Positions 1 to 10,821 are shown, counted from the first letter of the stretch. The stretch is DNA of 64,000 bases from Candidatus Altimarinota bacterium (GCA_028713325.1 JAQTON010000003.1:62001-126000); one strand, 5' to 3'. Made by a program: numbers and translations. The notes: generated by a model from the letters alone, not told the origin.

Positions 1-410
1 CGAAATCTAAGAAAAGTATAGTTAGTAGCATTCCATTCAATATTGGTTGGTAGTACGAGTTGGATTGGTTTTCCCGGAGCAAGAACCGCCCAATTAGGGT
101 CATATTCGCTATTCCCTTGCCCGGGTTGCGGAAGGGTGAGTCCATTGGCAGTTATTTGATAGGTGAATCCGGATCCATTTATGAGAGCTCCGCTTGATGT
201 TTCTATACTCGGATCATCTCCTGACATCGAGAGAAGAGCTTCGTCCAGAGCGGTGTTTGCTCGGTAATAGGAGATATTTCCATTCTCCACCCCTTTGATA
301 TCCCGAGAAAACGGGAGAATCTTTTCAAGGAGATAGATGGCAATGACGATGATAATCATCGTCACAAATATCCCGATAATGAGAGCGGATCATGATTGAT
401 TCTTTTTCAT
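1..410 (-). CDS. Type IV pilus-associated prepilin-like protein (PilX-like N-terminus), 3' end beyond window
   Basis: The protein starts MKKNQSGSALIIGIFVTM and continues into a single hydrophobic N-terminal helix of about 20 residues, then a polar periplasmic-type domain that runs off the left edge. The SG-SALIIGIF start resembles the short leader and helix of PilX/minor pilin proteins. Residue 7, the likely cleavage-site glycine, is a TGA codon. It lies downstream of, and is co-oriented with, a clear prepilin at 435-1550. The family call rests on the helix only. The missing C-terminus prevents a firmer name. Confidence 0.6.
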
Positions 411-434
411 GGTACTGGTATAAAATAATAACAT

Positions 435-1550
435 TTATCTCGATAGATTCACCGTTGTTGTGATGGTCATATCACTCGCGGGCCCCTTGATTTTTTTGCG
501 TTTTTCCCATGCAAGACCCAAAGTAAGGCGTATTCGGATGTAAGAATTCAGGATGATCGAATCACTCGATTCCTTCCAGGCATAACGGAAATCCTTTTCC
601 GGATACAGATAAAAATCCACATTTTTTACATGTATCCACTCGGGAAATACATTTACCCACTCGGCATCCTCCCCCGCAGGAAGGTTGTTCGTTCCGGTAC
701 AATTATAGTCTGGATGACACTCCCAGGTGTCTATAATACCATCATATCTTCCGGTGGAAGTAATCGATGTGTTTCCGGTGTGGCTGAGTCCAAGATCCTT
801 TCAGACAAGTTTCAGTATCTGGATATTTCCGAGACAACCAGTTCCCGTTCCGGTAGCATCACAGGTCGCACCGGACGGTCTATTCTCATCGAGTTTAAAG
901 ACCCAGCGAAAATAGGTACGTTCGGATTTCAATCATTTTTTTATCAAATAGAGCTCTTTTGTGCTCACTCCACCGGTAAAGACGCTCGGACCCATACCGA
1001 GATCTTCATCGTCATCATCTCATCGAACGTTGTCATTATTGTCCTCGTCTCAGAGGTCATTATTTGCATTGGAATTGTAATCGATGAATTGCTGACGATA
1101 TTGCCCGTATCTTTGAGCGGCTCCCGAAGCGTTCATGCAACCTCCGGTTCCCATCGATATTCCCATTCCACTCACACAGGAGTAAAGTCCGTCCCCATAA
1201 TTTGAGAGAGAACCACCGCTTCCATAGTTTCCAAAACCGGAAAACAGAGCGTAGTGTCCAGAAGAAGTGTTCGTTCCGACCACTCGTCTATTCCAATACT
1301 CCTCGTAATCGATATCCCCCCCGGTTTTTATAAGATCGACGAATTTTTCCGTGGCACTGTAGAGTTCGTTATTGAGATCAAGACGACTGGATACCATAGT
1401 TCTCAGTATCCCGATATTGCTCATCGAATCGAATGCCATTATGATGATAATAGCAAAGATGGTAATCGAGACAAGCATCTCTATGAGAGTAAATCATTTC
1501 ACCTGAGATCGGTCTCAACTCGAGATCGGTCCCAGTCTATTAAATTTCAT
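435..1550 (-). CDS. Type IV prepilin-like protein with N-methylation motif
   Basis: A 371-residue protein starting at ATG 1550 and ending in TAA. After an 18-residue basic leader it has the classic prepilin peptidase site G|FTLIEMLVSITIFAIII, with Glu at +5. The cleavage-site glycine (residue 19) is TGA. A long polar domain follows, rich in Gly, Ser and Asp in the middle, with several Cys. About six TGA codons are in frame. Established: such proteins are inserted in the inner membrane, cleaved by PilD and assembled into type IV pili or pseudopili. At 371 residues it is longer than a major pilin, so a minor or adhesive pilin is likely. It is probably co-transcribed with the pilin-like gene at 1-410. 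Confidence 0.8.
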
Positions 1551-1576
1551 ATTTTCCAAAAACTAAAAACTAAAAA

Positions 1577-1867
1577 CTACTTCTTCTTTTCTGTAAAAGT
1601 TTTTTCCTTTTCAAAAATATAATGAAGAAATGTTCCGATGCTTCTCCCGATTTTTAATCCGGACGGTGCCTTCCAAAAGGACTTTGGACCGATATGAAAA
1701 AAGAAATTCATTATATCGAGAAAGGCATTTTCTTTGAGTGCTTTTTCGCTTTTTCCAGCCAAGCTTTTGGTTAAGAGACTGAGACTCTGTATAAGGGATA
1801 TGAAAAAATCTTTTATCAGGTTCATGAGGATAAAAATAGTGTTTTTCTCCAATTTTTTCTCTCGCAT
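1577..1867 (-). CDS. Hypothetical protein, small, with a hydrophobic segment
   Basis: A 96-residue frame ending in TAG 26 bp upstream of the prepilin gene, on the same strand. It begins MREKKLEKNTIFILMN and has a moderately hydrophobic stretch (residues 12-33) and a basic tail. No family is recognised. An overlapping frame (1611-1889) is less hydrophobic and less gene-like. The support is the spacing and strand only. Confidence 0.4.
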   Translation of the reverse strand: MREKKLEKNTIFILMNLIKDFFISLIQSLSLLTKSLAGKSEKALKENAFLDIMNFFFHIGPKSFWKAPSGLKIGRSIGTFLHYIFEKEKTFTEKKK

Positions 1868-1913
1868 ACGGTTTTGATGAATGAAACAAATAAATGATTT
1901 AACATCTTTCCTC

Positions 1914-1940
1914 TTTACAAAAAACTTATTTTCCTATAAT
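1914..1940 (+). promoter_or_regulatory. Promoter for the membrane protein gene at 1982
   Basis: TTTACA (1914-1919), 15 bp, TATAAT (1935-1940). Transcription would start about 35 bp before the ATG. Confidence 0.45.
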
Positions 1941-1981
1941 CGAATCCATACCACACTAAACTATCATCCACTTTTTAATAT

Positions 1982-2602
1982 ATGAATTATATCGCAAATT
2001 CCAAAAATCGGAAACTAAAAAATAAAATACACGCGGTTCTTGCACGTCTGAGTTTTAATTTTCTCCATCTTTCCGGAAGTTTGAGGATAATTAGCATTGG
2101 TATTTTTCTTTCGTTTATCTCCCTTTTTTTGAACTGGTTTTCCATTATGGACAACACACTGAACGGAAACGCATTCAGTATTCATGTGGGATATATCGGG
2201 TACATTATCATCCTTATAAATAGCATTCTCTGCTTTCTTCTGCTCTCGAGCACGGGAAAAGAAAAATTAAAGACCAAGGCCCATCTGACTTTCTCCGACC
2301 ATACCATTATTATAGCATCTGGAATCACCCTTTTTCTTTTGACACTGGTAATCTTTAATTCCATTCGGGGTTTCGTTCTTTTTTACCAAAACATCGTTAT
2401 AGGTGACGGTATCACATTTCAGTGTATCGGATCGATTTTTATTACTATCGGAGGATTTCTCTACTATCGTGAGAAAAAACAAGATTTTTTGAGTACGATG
2501 TATGTGGAAAATACCGGAGCCAACGACTCTTTTCTTACTGAGTATGAGGACTTACTCGGAAGAAACGATCCGGATAAAAAAAATATGACGCTTCCATTGT
2601 AA
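1982..2602 (+). CDS. Hypothetical multi-pass membrane protein
   Basis: 206 residues, TAA stop. A basic N-terminus precedes four hydrophobic segments (about residues 33-52, 74-90, 107-128 and 145-160), and the tail is acidic and polar. There is no motif I can assign to a family. It has its own promoter and lies between the divergent pilin cluster and the sigma-like gene. Confidence 0.65.
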   Translation: MNYIANSKNRKLKNKIHAVLARLSFNFLHLSGSLRIISIGIFLSFISLFLNWFSIMDNTLNGNAFSIHVGYIGYIIILINSILCFLLLSSTGKEKLKTKAHLTFSDHTIIIASGITLFLLTLVIFNSIRGFVLFYQNIVIGDGITFQCIGSIFITIGGFLYYREKKQDFLSTMYVENTGANDSFLTEYEDLLGRNDPDKKNMTLPL

Positions 2603-2644
2603 TAACTTTTACTCTGACAGAGCATCATAAATTCTACTTTTTTC

Positions 2645-2672
2645 TTGACTTTTCGTAAAAAAAAATTATACA
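2645..2672 (+). promoter_or_regulatory. Promoter for the sigma-4/HARE-HTH gene
   Basis: TTGACT (2645-2650), 16 bp A-rich spacer, TATACA (2667-2672), about 35 bp upstream of ATG 2707. Confidence 0.6.
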
Positions 2673-2706
2673 GGATAGTAATTCTATTCATTTTTTCAAA
2701 AAAAGT

Positions 2707-3759
2707 ATGGTGGCAACTCTCAATACCAAGCAAATTCAAGAAAGTTTTCTTTCTATTCTTGACGGTTTGACCGACAAAGAGCAGTCGGTTATCACTCGTC
2801 GTATCGGACTCGGTGGGGAAAAAGAAACTCTCCAGTCTATCGGTAACACCTACGGAATAACAAGGGAACGGGTTCGTCAGATTGAGGATGTGGGAATCAA
2901 AAAGATTGGGCGAATTGTTCGATCGAGTGCTCTCGTATATATTCAAGAGACTGCCGAAAAAATCCTTTCCGTCTCCGGGGGACTTATGACAAAAGATAAA
3001 CTTGTTATGGCTCTCATCGAAGAGATTCATATCGAAAAAACGCTTAATGAAGGAATTCTCGAAGTTATAGTCCAATCGGATTTCAATATTCAAAAAAGCA
3101 AACCGCAAATCGGGACAGAGACATATTTCTATACTCCGGATATTCAAAAGAAGCTCATCGGTGCCATTCATAAGGAGGCGATGATGATTCTGAAAAAGAA
3201 GGGGGATATTATGGAAACGGCAGCACTTTACGAGATGATTAAATCAAACATCGCTCCTGCTTTTGGAAAAACGGATACCTGTCTTATCGATGCGGTTTTG
3301 GATATTTTCGACGAACTGGTGAAGGGAGAAGAAAAATACATCGGACTCACAAAATGGAAAATTCTGAATCCTTCGACTCTCAAGGACAAGGCGGTGTATA
3401 TTTTCAAAAAAGAGAAAAACCCTATCCACTTCGTGGAACTTGCCAATAAGATTTCTGATTACTTCGGAGAACCGGTGAAGGTTGCAACTATTCACAATGA
3501 GCTCATCCGAAACAACGAATTCGTTCTCATCGGACGAGGTATCTATGTTCTCAAAGAATGGGGATACAAACCGGGAACCGTACTTGATGTTATTATGGAT
3601 ATATTCACCAAAGCGAAAACTCCGCTCTCGACAGAAGAGATTGTCGCACGAGTGCTCAAAACTCGACAGGTGAAAACAAGCACTATCTATATGAATCTCC
3701 AGAATAAACAACAGATAGAACGGGTGGGACGTAATATGTACCAACTTAAGCAAGCTTAA
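2707..3759 (+). CDS. Sigma-70 region 4 / HARE-HTH domain DNA-binding protein
   Basis: 350 residues. Residues about 19-65 match sigma-70 region 4, ending in the helix-turn-helix signature YGITRERVRQIE, which in sigma factors reads the -35 element. No region 2 (the -10 reading and core-binding part) is present. Residues about 215-285 (STLKDKAVYIFKKEKNPIHF onward) match a HARE-HTH winged helix like that of RNA polymerase delta subunit. A second winged-helix-like repeat follows to the C-terminus. The likely role is a transcription regulator that contacts RNA polymerase or -35 DNA, not a complete sigma factor. It contains no TGA codons and stops at TAA, immediately before a long hairpin. Confidence 0.8.
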   Translation: MVATLNTKQIQESFLSILDGLTDKEQSVITRRIGLGGEKETLQSIGNTYGITRERVRQIEDVGIKKIGRIVRSSALVYIQETAEKILSVSGGLMTKDKLVMALIEEIHIEKTLNEGILEVIVQSDFNIQKSKPQIGTETYFYTPDIQKKLIGAIHKEAMMILKKKGDIMETAALYEMIKSNIAPAFGKTDTCLIDAVLDIFDELVKGEEKYIGLTKWKILNPSTLKDKAVYIFKKEKNPIHFVELANKISDYFGEPVKVATIHNELIRNNEFVLIGRGIYVLKEWGYKPGTVLDVIMDIFTKAKTPLSTEEIVARVLKTRQVKTSTIYMNLQNKQQIERVGRNMYQLKQA

Positions 3760-3762
3760 GTT

Positions 3763-3881
3763 GAAATCTTTGAAAAACTCGTTCTTCAAATTCAAAATTC
3801 CGTGCTTCGTTCTCCGTACATGAGTACGGTTCACTACAGTACTCATTTTTCATTCGAATTACTTCGCTTTTGAAAGATTCC
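3763..3881. repeat. Intergenic imperfect hairpin, family 1 copy A
   Basis: Two arms of about 58 nt pair with a recurrent pattern of mismatches around the centre TCCGTAC/GTACGG. The outer stem GAAATCTTT..AAAGATTCC differs from the other copies but pairs with itself. It starts 3 bp after the stop of the sigma-like gene. Other copies are at 31257, 32816, 35687 and 39834. Confidence 0.75.
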
Positions 3882-3895
3882 AGAAAATTCATCAC

Positions 3896-3932
3896 AAAAA
3901 ACTCTCCGTAAAAAGTTGCGGAGAGTTTTTTA
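3896..3932. terminator. Bidirectional intrinsic terminator
   Basis: AACTCTCCG / CGGAGAGTT stem flanked by A- and T-tracts, between two convergent genes (2707 gene and comM). Confidence 0.8.
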
Positions 3933-3935
3933 ATT

Positions 3936-5462
3936 TTAAATTTTCCTGTAACTGAGTGCCTCCGCAAGGTGCGGGAGTTTGATATCCGCCGATCCTTCCA
4001 GATCGGCGATGGTTCGTGCGAGCTTGAGGATCCGGAAATAGATGCGGGTCGAGAGATTCAATCGTTCCATCGCATTTTTTATGAAAATATCCTCTTCTTT
4101 TCCGAGGACACAGTACTTCTCCACGTCTTCGTTTCCCATTTCGGCATTGTAGGTTTTCTTGGTTCCGGAAAATCGAGTCTTTCCAAAGGCCCGGGCTTGC
4201 TCGATTTGTTCTTTTAATTCCGCGGAAGTTTTTGGTGTTTTTTTGTGTTCGGCGAAGTCCTCCACTTTTATCCGAGGCACTCGGATAAAAAGATCGATTC
4301 GATCGAGAATGGGGCCGGAGAGTTTCGATCGGTACCGTTCTATCTGTCCTTCACTGCAGATACAGGGTTTTTCTTTGTCTCCGAGAAATCAGCAGGGACA
4401 CGGATTCAGGGCTCCGATGAGGACAAACTTCGCAGGATAGGTATAACTCGCATTGACCCGGTTGATACTGATTTCCCCGTCTTCGAGCGGTTGTCGGAGC
4501 ATCTCGAGAAGCTTTCCGTCGAACTCCAAGAATTCATCGAGGAAGAGAACTCCTTTATGAGCGAGACTAATCTCCCCCGGACGACTATCGCGTCCTCCTC
4601 CGATGATGCTTATATCACTCGCAGTATGGTGCACCTTACGAAAAGGTCGTGCAAACACGAGAGGATGGTCTTTCGAGAGGAGTCCCGCGACCGAATATAT
4701 CTTGGACACGTCCACTATCTCCGAGAAATCCATATCGGGAAGGATGGTGGCAAAGGCTTTGGCGAGCATGGTTTTTCCCGATCCGGGAGGTCCTTCCATG
4801 AGGATATTATGCCCTCCGGCAGCCGCGATTACGAGGGCTCTTTTGGCGTGCTCTTGTCCGATAATATGTTCAAATCCCGTGATTTTTACTCCGGACTTAT
4901 ATTTTTTTATATATACCTTCGGGTCAATCGGGGTATGAACGGGAAGGGGTTTAGAGCCGGAGAGTATCGCGATGAGCGAAGAAAGATCCGCGACGCCTAT
5001 CAGGTGAACATCCGGGATGAGAGAAGCTTCCTCGAGGTTCTCCGTCGGGAGGAACATATATTTCATACCCTGCTCCTTGGCGAATATGACCGAAGGAAGT
5101 ATGGCATTCACACTGCGGAGTTTTCCGTCGAGAGCGAGTTCTCCGACAAAGAGACTGTTTTTCATATATTCCTCCAAAAAATCGTGTTCGCGACAGAGTA
5201 TTCCGATGGCTATCGGCAAATCGAAACTCGGTCCTTTCTTCCGAATATCCGCGGGAGCGAGATTGACCGTAATACGGGTTGATGGAAACAAAAACCCGGA
5301 GTTCTTGAGAGCACTCCGCACCCGTTCCTTGCTTTCCTGAATCGCGGCATCGGGAAGTCCGACGATATTGAATGCGGGCATTCCATTGCTCACATCGAGC
5401 TCCACATCTATCTTGTTTCATGAGAGTCCATTCACCGATACCGAGAAAACTTTTGAGAACAT
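3936..5462 (-). CDS. comM: ComM/YifB family Mg-chelatase-like AAA+ ATPase
   Basis: 508 residues, matching the family's usual size of about 500. Order: N-terminal Lon-protease-like fold ([32 protein letters not shown]), then the AAA+ core with Walker [13 protein letters not shown], Walker [12 protein letters not shown] and the NPCPCG zinc motif, then a C-terminal Mg-chelatase lid. TGA encodes the glycine of NPCPCG and one in the N-terminal domain, so without recoding the gene splits in two. Established: ComM is a hexameric helicase promoting branch migration during natural transformation. The start ATG 5462 restores the conserved N-terminus missing from the internal Met at 5405. Confidence 0.92.
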
Positions 5463-5561
5463 ACGATGAAGCCTGATTAGGGAGCCTTATTCCGATAATG
5501 ATAATGATTTTATCTGCAATGTAAAAAGAAAATATGTATTCATAACTGCAATTGGAATAAT

Positions 5562-5589
5562 TTGCATTATTCAGAGAATACGATATTCT
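5562..5589 (+). promoter_or_regulatory. Promoter for the fibre gene
   Basis: TTGCAT (5562-5567), 16 bp, TATTCT (5584-5589), about 35 bp before ATG 5625. The 160 bp between comM and the fibre gene holds nothing else I can name. Confidence 0.5.
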
Positions 5590-5624
5590 ATTCGCATACC
5601 AGTTTACTTATTTATTTCTTCTCT

Positions 5625-7709
5625 ATGACTGCATTCAAAAAGGCTCTCTATTCCGCTCTCGTATTCTTCGGCACTCTCATCGTGCTATCGGTCGGGTATG
5701 CGGCATATTCAACGATGACTCCGGCAACTTCGGGGCAACCCCTTACCATAGGCATCTGGAATGCGATGATTACAAATATGGATGATCTCAATACTCGAGT
5801 CGATTCTCTTGTTTCCGGATGAGGAAATCTCTGGAATACGGGAGCTACAAGCAGTATCAATTACACTGCCGGAAAAGTGAAAGTAGGATCTGTTTCCGGA
5901 AATGCCGAACTCGACATACAATCCGGAACGAAGCCTCATTGGGGAATCTACCACGACGAGACTTCCGAAGAGCTCCGTTTCTGGAACGGAAGCAATCGAG
6001 TAGTCTTTGCAAGCGGAGGGAATGTCGGAATCGGGACGACGAGTCCGGGAGCAAATCTTCATATCAGCGGAACGGATAATACATGGGGCCTACGACTTGA
6101 TGGTGGAGGTACAACAAATAATTATTGAATGTTGATTCAAGCTTGAAGCTCTTCAGGCAATCAATCACTTTTGGTAAAAAACAAAGATAGCACCCCACTG
6201 TTTGTTGTTAGAGGAGACGGGAATGTCGGAATCGGAACGACGACACCGAACAGGAAATTAACCATAGCAGATTCGGCGGCTTCAATGGGGATGAGCATTG
6301 TTTCAACGGACGCCAATGGTCGACCATTTATAGATTTTCGTAGGAATACCTCAACAGCCATTGGTACGATTCAAGCTGGTCTCAATGATGCCTTTGGCAT
6401 TAATGGTGATAATTTATTTATCGAAAATCCCGTTGCTGGCGGTAAAATCATTTTGCGTGATTCTACTGGAAATGGATTAGTGCAAAGTGCAGGCAATGTC
6501 GGTATCGGAACGACGAGTCCGAATGCAAAACTGCAAATCGAATCAAGTACACTCACTACACCGAACGCACAACCATTGGTTTTGACAGCACCGACAACAG
6601 CCATCGGTGACAAACTGGGAATCAGTTTTGCTCAAACCGATAATTACAGTCGTGCTCGTGCGGGTATTTATTCGATTGCGGAACTCGCCAACGGATATGC
6701 TTCTTCGCTTGGCTTTTTCACAAGAAATGCGGAAGACGGATCACAACTTGGTAATACGGATGAAAAAATGCGAATTACCAGTGCCGGGAAAGTCGGAATC
6801 GGGACGACGAATCCGTGGGCGAAATTGCAAGTGCAAGATGGTACTTTCGTCATAGGCGATACCGCTCAAGGTTCCGCTGCATCTTTTTCGTATAGTGCGG
6901 GGAAATTGCTGATTGGACTGGATTCTGCCGGTACGGATGGAATTTATTTTAGAGAATATATCCCTGGTACCGGGTATGCTGAAAATATGGTTATTAAAAA
7001 TACCGGGAAAGTCGGTATCGGGACGACGAGTCCGGAAGGGACTTTGGATGTTTATGGGGTAGGATATTTTGGTTTTCAGGATTACCGAACTCAAAACACG
7101 CAAAAGGTTTTAGTATTGAGAGCAGAACCAGTGAGTGGGTCATATTCACAGTCAAGATTTAATTTCTATACGACTCCGGGAACAACAGATAACGGAGTCA
7201 GTAAATTAACTATTAAGTCTCAATATGCAGCCAATGCTGAATCAGGAGAGCTGTTTACCTTAGCGGGTAATGGGTACATTTGAATCTGAATTCCTTCCCC
7301 AACCTACCGCCTCCAACTCCCGAATACTGCCAATGTAGCGGGACAATGACAAGCGAATGCGTGGGTAACATATTCTGACGGAAGAGTGAAAACAAACAGA
7401 GAGAACCTCAGATACGGAATTTCGGAGATTATGAAAATAGAACCGAAACAATATTTCCACCATTCCTCGGAATTTCAAAGCGGATCCCTCGTAGTGAAAT
7501 CGGAATGATTGAATACTCTGGGATTCATAGCACAAGACCTTGCCAAAATCATCCCGGAAGCAGTCAATGCACCGAAGGATGATTCCAAAGAACTCTGGAG
7601 TGTGGATTATAACAAACTTGTGCCTGTGTTGGTGAATGCAGTAAAAGAACAACAAGAACAAATTACGTTACTTCAAGAAGAACTTCAGAGATTAAAAGAC
7701 AGACAATAG
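5625..7709 (+). CDS. Secreted fibre protein with GIGTTSP repeats and C-terminal peptidase S74 chaperone domain
   Basis: 694 residues. It starts with an N-terminal signal or anchor helix (MTAFKKALYSALVFFGTLIV). The body carries six copies of a repeat like GNVGIGTTSPNAKLQI (about residues 133, 202, 292, 389, 466 and 552), typical of trimeric tail-fibre and adhesin proteins. The last copy reads GYIGIGIPSP, with two of its glycines as TGA. The C-terminus has the S74 intramolecular chaperone signature SDGRVKTN, holding the Ser and Lys of the self-cleavage dyad, then LGFIAQDLAKIIPEAV and a terminal coiled coil. Established: S74 domains trimerise and then cleave themselves off. About seven TGA codons are in frame. 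It lies just upstream of the VirD4-like gene. Likely a surface attachment fibre. Confidence 0.85.
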
Positions 7710-7764
7710 AATACTCTATTCCCCCACATTTCCTTCACTTGTAAACACGAAATTACTCTCTCGT

Positions 7765-7793
7765 TTGCGTTTTTTCAAGAAAACTGATACTAT
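7765..7793 (+). promoter_or_regulatory. Promoter for the VirD4-like gene
   Basis: TTGCGT (7765-7770), 17 bp, TACTAT (7788-7793), 38 bp before ATG 7831. Confidence 0.5.
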
Positions 7794-7830
7794 TACCTCA
7801 AAGGGAGTAGTATTTTTTTTCACACATCTT

Positions 7831-10740
7831 ATGAATTTCGATTTTTCTTTTATCCCGACGGCTTTTGCGAAGATTGCGATAGGTTCTGTTCCGGCACAGA
7901 CTTCCGAGGCGGTTGCGACGGGAACGGGCATTCCGGGCGGATTCGGTATGCTTTTTTCTTACATCGGGGATATCATTCTCATCGTTATCGTATTTTTTCT
8001 TTTCCTGAAATTCATTCGATTGGTGTATGAAATCTACACATCCCGCAAATTGGTTTTCATGCGGGTGACGCTTCCTCGTGCTGATTCCAAGCTCGATAAA
8101 GAAAAAGAAACCAAGAAGGATTTCAAGGAAAAAACGGGGATTATGTCTATTTTTTACAAGGGTATTCATAAAATTTCCGAAGCAACGCTCAAAGAAACTT
8201 TTCTTGATTATATTTTCGATCATGCCAAAATTTCTCTGGAAATCGTGTATGACAAAGGACAGGTGTCGTTTTATGCGGTAACGTACAGCGACTATGTAAC
8301 GCTTATCTCTCAGCAGATTACTTCCAACTATCCGGATGCGGAGGTGAGAATAATCTCCAAGGAAGAGTACGGGGATATAAAACCGGTGGGATATACGCTC
8401 CGTGCCGCCTCCATTTATAAGGCAAATGACGATATCTATCCGATTAAGACGTATAAATACTTCGAGGACGATCCACTCTCCAGTCTTACGAATAATATCG
8501 GTAACCTTAAGAAGACGGATCATGCGGTATTTCAACTCATTATCAAGCCGGTTGGTTCTTCTTGGAATCGCAAGGCGAAGAAGGCAGCGAGCGAAGTGGC
8601 GAAAGGATCGTACAAAAAAGGAGCGAAAGGAGGACTGCTCGTTACTATTATTCAGTCTATTCTTTCGCCACTGTATTGGATAGCACAGCGCTTGATTAAT
8701 AACGAGCCGATCGGCGGGGATTCCTGAGCTCCCGGGGCATCTTCGGGGGATTCTTACAAGATATTCAATCAGGCGGAGCAGGAAGCTCAGAAAATGGTCG
8801 GAGAATCGGCGGGACAGCCGGGTTTTCAGGCATCTATGCGAATACTCGTTGCTTCGGATACTCCGCAGAGTGCGGAATCGGGACTCTACAACCTGATTTC
8901 TGCGATGAACATCTATACCGACGAGTACAATAACAAACTCGACAATCCGCAGATTATCGAAAGTATGTTTGCCTTCTTTTTCACTCCGATTCGGTATCTG
9001 GCGTTTCGTCTCCGTTTGGTAGGTCTTCTTCAGACCAAGAGCATGTTCTCAACGGATGAACTCTCAACTCTGTACCATTTTCCCGATATCAATTACAACA
9101 AATCCCCTATTATTAAGTGGTTGGAGTACAAGATGCTCACGCCGCCGAACAATCTCCGAACACCGACGAAACCGACGATGCTCATGGATTATGTTCGGGA
9201 TAAGCATGGAAATGTACTTACCATAGATGGAAACCATCTGAGGGTGGATGGAAACTGGAATCTCGTTCGAGACGCTTCCCGGAACTTTATAACTACGACC
9301 GGAGAAGTGGTTGCGGTATTTGCAGACGGGGACAACAAAGGAAAGCCCGTGGATGAAGGAAAGACCCCGAAACAAGAGTTGCAACAGAGAAAGATTGCCG
9401 GATTCCCGATATTTACGGATGGGGTTTTGATGGGATGGAACGAATACCGAAACAATAAAACCCCCATTTATTTTAATCGAAAAGACCGAGGACGACACCA
9501 TTATATCATCGGTAAATCCGGATGAGGAAAGTCGGTATTTGTCGGATATATGGCACGTCAAGACCTCTGGAATGGGGACGGACTCTGTATCATCGATCCG
9601 CACGGGGATCTCGTCGAGGACGTTATCGCATTCACTCCCAAAGAGCGAGCGAAGGATGTCATCGTATTCAATCCTGCGGATCACGAGCGTCCGATGGGAC
9701 TCAATATGCTGGAGATTATCGCGACCGATCCCGCTCTCCGGGCAATCGAAAAGGATCGTGCCGCCCTCGATGCGACCTCGATATTCATCAAGATATTCAA
9801 CGAAGAAATCTTCGGTCCGCGTATTCAGCACTATTTCCGAAACGGGTGTCTGACGCTTATGGATGATGAAGATGAAGGAGGAACGCTCATAGATGTTCCG
9901 CGACTCTTCGTCGATGAAGCCTTTATGAAATACAAAACTTCCAAAGTGAAGAATCCGGTCGTAAAAGCCTTCTGGGAACATGAGTATGCGAATACTGGAG
10001 ACCGCGAGAAACAAGAAATGATTCCGTATTTCTCCTCGAAATTCGGACCGTTTATCACGAATACGACCATCCGAAATATCATCGGGCAACCGAAATCCGC
10101 GTTCAATCTCCGTCGAGTTATGGACGATCAAAAAGTTCTCATGGTCAATCTCTCCAAGGGTATGATCGGAGATCTCAATGCACAGCTTCTCGGTCTCATA
10201 TTCGTTTCCAAGATCAATATGGCGGCCATGAGTCGTGCCGATACGCCCGAGGATGAACGAAAGGATTTCTTCCTCTATGTCGACGAGTTTCAGAACTTCG
10301 CCACGGACACTTTCGGGGAGATTTTGTCCGAAGCCCGAAAGTACCATCTGGCACTTATTATGGCACATCAGTATATCGCTCAGATCGGAGGTTCCAAATC
10401 CAAGGACGGAAAACCCTCCATCAAAGACGCGGTATTCGGGAATGCTGGAACTATTATGTCCTTCAAGGTCGGTGCGGAAGATGCGGAATACCTCGAAAAA
10501 GAGTACGCCCCACTTCTCTCCCAACAGGACATCATCGGAATCGCCAACTTTACGACCTATTGCAAGCTCAATATCGACAACGCGACGACTCGTCCGTTCG
10601 ATATGAAGACCATCTGGGACAATCACTACAAGAACCCGGAAGTTGCCAAGGTTATCAAGGAGTATTCCCGCAAGATGTACGGACGCAAGAAAGAATATGT
10701 CGATATGGAAATCGAGGCACGCCTCGGGATTATAAAATAG
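7831..10740 (+). CDS. VirD4/TraG-like type IV secretion coupling ATPase
   Basis: 969 residues. It has an N-terminal membrane helix (about residues 38-62), a long poorly conserved region, then an ATPase domain with Walker A GKSG-G-GKS at about residue 565 in which the central glycine is TGA. Next come CIIDPHGDLVEDV and Walker B FFLYVDEFQNF, followed by TraM-recognition-like HLALIMAHQYIAQI. Established: VirD4/TraG proteins feed DNA or protein into a type IV secretion channel and form membrane-bound hexamers. ATG 7831 was preferred to an upstream TTG. A second TGA-encoded Gly occurs at 8725-8727. With the pilin-module protein and VirB4-like ATPase downstream it forms a minimal secretion or conjugation set. 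Confidence 0.85.
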
Positions 10741-10752
10741 TAAAAACATAAA

Positions 10753-10785
10753 TTTTCACCCCCGACTTGATTGGGGGTGATTTTT
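10753..10785 (+). terminator. Intrinsic terminator after the VirD4-like gene
   Basis: TCACCCCC / GGGGGTGA stem with a following T-run. Its 3' half overlaps the next promoter's -35 and spacer. Confidence 0.7.
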
Positions 10786-10794
10786 GTGTATACT
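10767..10794 (+). promoter_or_regulatory. Promoter overlapping the upstream terminator
   Basis: TTGATT (10767-10772), 16 bp, TATACT (10789-10794), serving the gene at 10822. The spacer is the descending arm of the terminator hairpin. Confidence 0.6.
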
Positions 10795-10821
10795 CTGGAC
10801 AATATTACTTTTCTTTGATGT

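Noticed and set aside
4245-5282. 345-codon plus-strand frame
   Set aside because: Shadow of comM, whose minus frame has all the family motifs.
9520-9530. UGA read as tryptophan or selenocysteine
   Set aside because: P-loops and KKGP-type motifs require glycine, not Trp. No SECIS-like context was looked for further because UGA is too frequent and too glycine-specific.
9064-10749. 561-codon open frame on the minus strand
   Set aside because: It is antisense to the VirD4-like gene, has no family motifs, and is open because of the codon use of the real gene.
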